From positions 1 through 15,811 of the forward strand of contig JAIRXZ010000035.1 of assembly GCA_031267995.1 (NCBI GenBank): a stretch of 15,811 bases of DNA, read 5' to 3'. Position numbers and translations under genes: made by a program. The notes below the pieces were generated by a model. That model was not told the origin of the DNA. It did not search any database and worked only from the letters and a program-made list of their open reading frames with translations. The stretch comes from Odoribacteraceae bacterium. GTDB taxonomy: Bacteria > Bacteroidota > Bacteroidia > Bacteroidales > Marinifilaceae. This document shows, piece after piece, positions 15,430 to 15,811 of this stretch (its first letter is position 1; each line of letters begins with the position of its first letter).

Positions 15430-15460
15430 TTTGGGATTGTCTTCAAAAGAAATATCTTCG
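15430..15460 (+). promoter_or_regulatory. Promoter of tRNA-Gln
   Basis: TTTG (15430-15433) and TATCTTCG (15453-15460) are separated by 19 bp, giving a complete Bacteroidota-type promoter. The -7 box ends 9 bp before the mature tRNA 5' end, so the leader should be only a few bases. This is the cleanest example of the window's TAnnTTCG pattern. Confidence 0.75.
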
Positions 15461-15469
15461 CGCCACCAT

Positions 15470-15543
15470 TGCCCTATGGTGTAACGGTAGCACTCCAGAT
15501 TCTGGTTCTGTCTGTCTGGGTTCGAATCCTAGTGGGGCAACCA
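15470..15543 (+). tRNA. tRNA-Gln (anticodon CTG)
   Basis: The 74-nt sequence folds into a full cloverleaf. The acceptor TGCCCTA pairs with TGGGGCA (one G.U). The D arm is GTG/CAC around TAACGGTAG. The anticodon arm is CCAGA / TCTGT with loop TTCTGGT, so the anticodon is CTG and reads CAG. The T arm is CTGGG / CCTAG with loop TTCGAAT. The CCA end is encoded (15541-15543). The outermost anticodon-stem pair (C opposite T) is a mismatch. A promoter precedes it and a hairpin follows. Confidence 0.95.
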
Positions 15544-15551
15544 CCTGCAAC

Positions 15552-15586
15552 AAACGAGGTCATCCAACATCCGGATGGCCTCGTTT
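15552..15586 (+). terminator. Hairpin terminator after tRNA-Gln
   Basis: AAACGAGG (15552-15559) pairs with CCTCGTTT (15579-15586). The stem continues inward through a T.G pair and CATCC/GGATG, giving 14 pairs and a 7-nt loop. The T-run is short and interrupted (TTTCTCGTTTA), so it is a moderate terminator or a bidirectional hairpin. Confidence 0.65.
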
Positions 15587-15617
15587 CTCGTTTACCCTTC
15601 CCCTTTCCCCGCTGGCG

Positions 15618-15632
15618 CGGGCTTGCAGCCCG
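15618..15632. repeat. Short GC-rich palindrome, REP-like
   Basis: CGGGCT-tgc-AGCCCG is a 6-bp hairpin embedded in GGCGCGGGCTTGCAGCCC. It sits just upstream of the larger inverted repeat. GC-rich intergenic palindromes of this shape often occur in many genomic copies, but only one copy is in the window. Confidence 0.4.
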
Positions 15633-15643
15633 TGCCCGTGACT

Positions 15644-15728
15644 TGAGACGTAGCACGCTACGTCTCTACTGATTCCCACAACCTCCAATTGTAAGTCCCC
15701 CTGTAGAGACGTAGCGTGCTACGTCTCA
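15644..15728. mobile_element. 85-bp MITE-like element with 26-bp perfect terminal inverted repeats
   Basis: The 26 bases at 15644-15669 are the exact reverse complement of 15703-15728, separated by 33 bp. Each arm is itself nearly palindromic: GAGACGTAGC and GCTACGTCTC flank a central AC (left arm) or GT (right arm). The element has no coding capacity. It fits a miniature inverted-repeat or REP-type (BIME-like) element. No target-site duplication is obvious at its edges. The remaining sequence from 15729 to the window end shows no gene. Confidence 0.65.
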
Positions 15729-15811
15729 CGAAATGCCAATACCGCCAACATACAATCGCCCGCGCCCTCCCTTCCCCCGAACGCGACGCCGCCCACCTTT
15801 CCAGGCGGGCG

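Noticed and set aside
15755..15811. Hairpin or start of another terminator at the right edge (CGCCCG ... CGGGCG)
   Set aside because: The arms are short and GC-rich, and the sequence is cut by the window edge, so pairing cannot be judged.

Overview
The window looks like a chromosome segment from a member of the Bacteroidota, most likely order Bacteroidales. The evidence is a fused SecD-SecF protein, a DUF4271 membrane protein next to a divergent uroporphyrinogen-III synthase, promoter boxes of the TTTG / TAnnTTTG type instead of sigma70 -35/-10 boxes, fimbrillin-like and RhuM-like remnants, and a CCA-encoding tRNA-Gln. The core genes are clearly GC-rich. The family may be Odoribacteraceae or a relative, but that is a guess. 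Every gene I can support lies on the + strand.

Left part (1 to about 3700): an accessory, decaying region. It holds the end of an AT-rich membrane protein gene, a RhuM-family gene broken by several frameshifts and stops, a GC-rich block ending in a strong intrinsic terminator, a broken fimbrillin-like lipoprotein gene, and an array of about 17 near-palindromic 18-bp units spaced 21 bp apart. After the array comes a conserved-type hypothetical gene split by one frameshift. Base composition changes sharply within this stretch, from AT-rich (1-1560) to GC-rich.

Middle part (3700 to 13720): housekeeping genes. A small retropepsin-like aspartic protease precedes secDF, which ends at a clear terminator. 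Next is a closely spaced run: an AzgA-type purine permease, DNA polymerase I (with an apparently dead proofreading domain), a DUF4271 membrane protein, hemD, rnpA and yidD. rnpA and yidD overlap. SecDF and YidD both serve protein export and insertion in the inner membrane, RnpA serves tRNA maturation, HemD serves tetrapyrrole synthesis, and PolA serves DNA repair and Okazaki-fragment processing.

Right part (13720 to 15811): an S41 C-terminal processing protease with its own promoter, then tRNA-Gln(CTG) with a clear promoter and a terminator-like hairpin, then an intergenic block with an 85-bp MITE-like inverted repeat. Third-codon-position usage on the + strand changes from G-rich (secDF, permease, polA) to C- and A-rich (hemD to the protease), although all these genes point the same way.

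The most unusual item is the 21-bp-phased palindrome array at 2624-2973. It does not look like a CRISPR array or an ordinary coding repeat.
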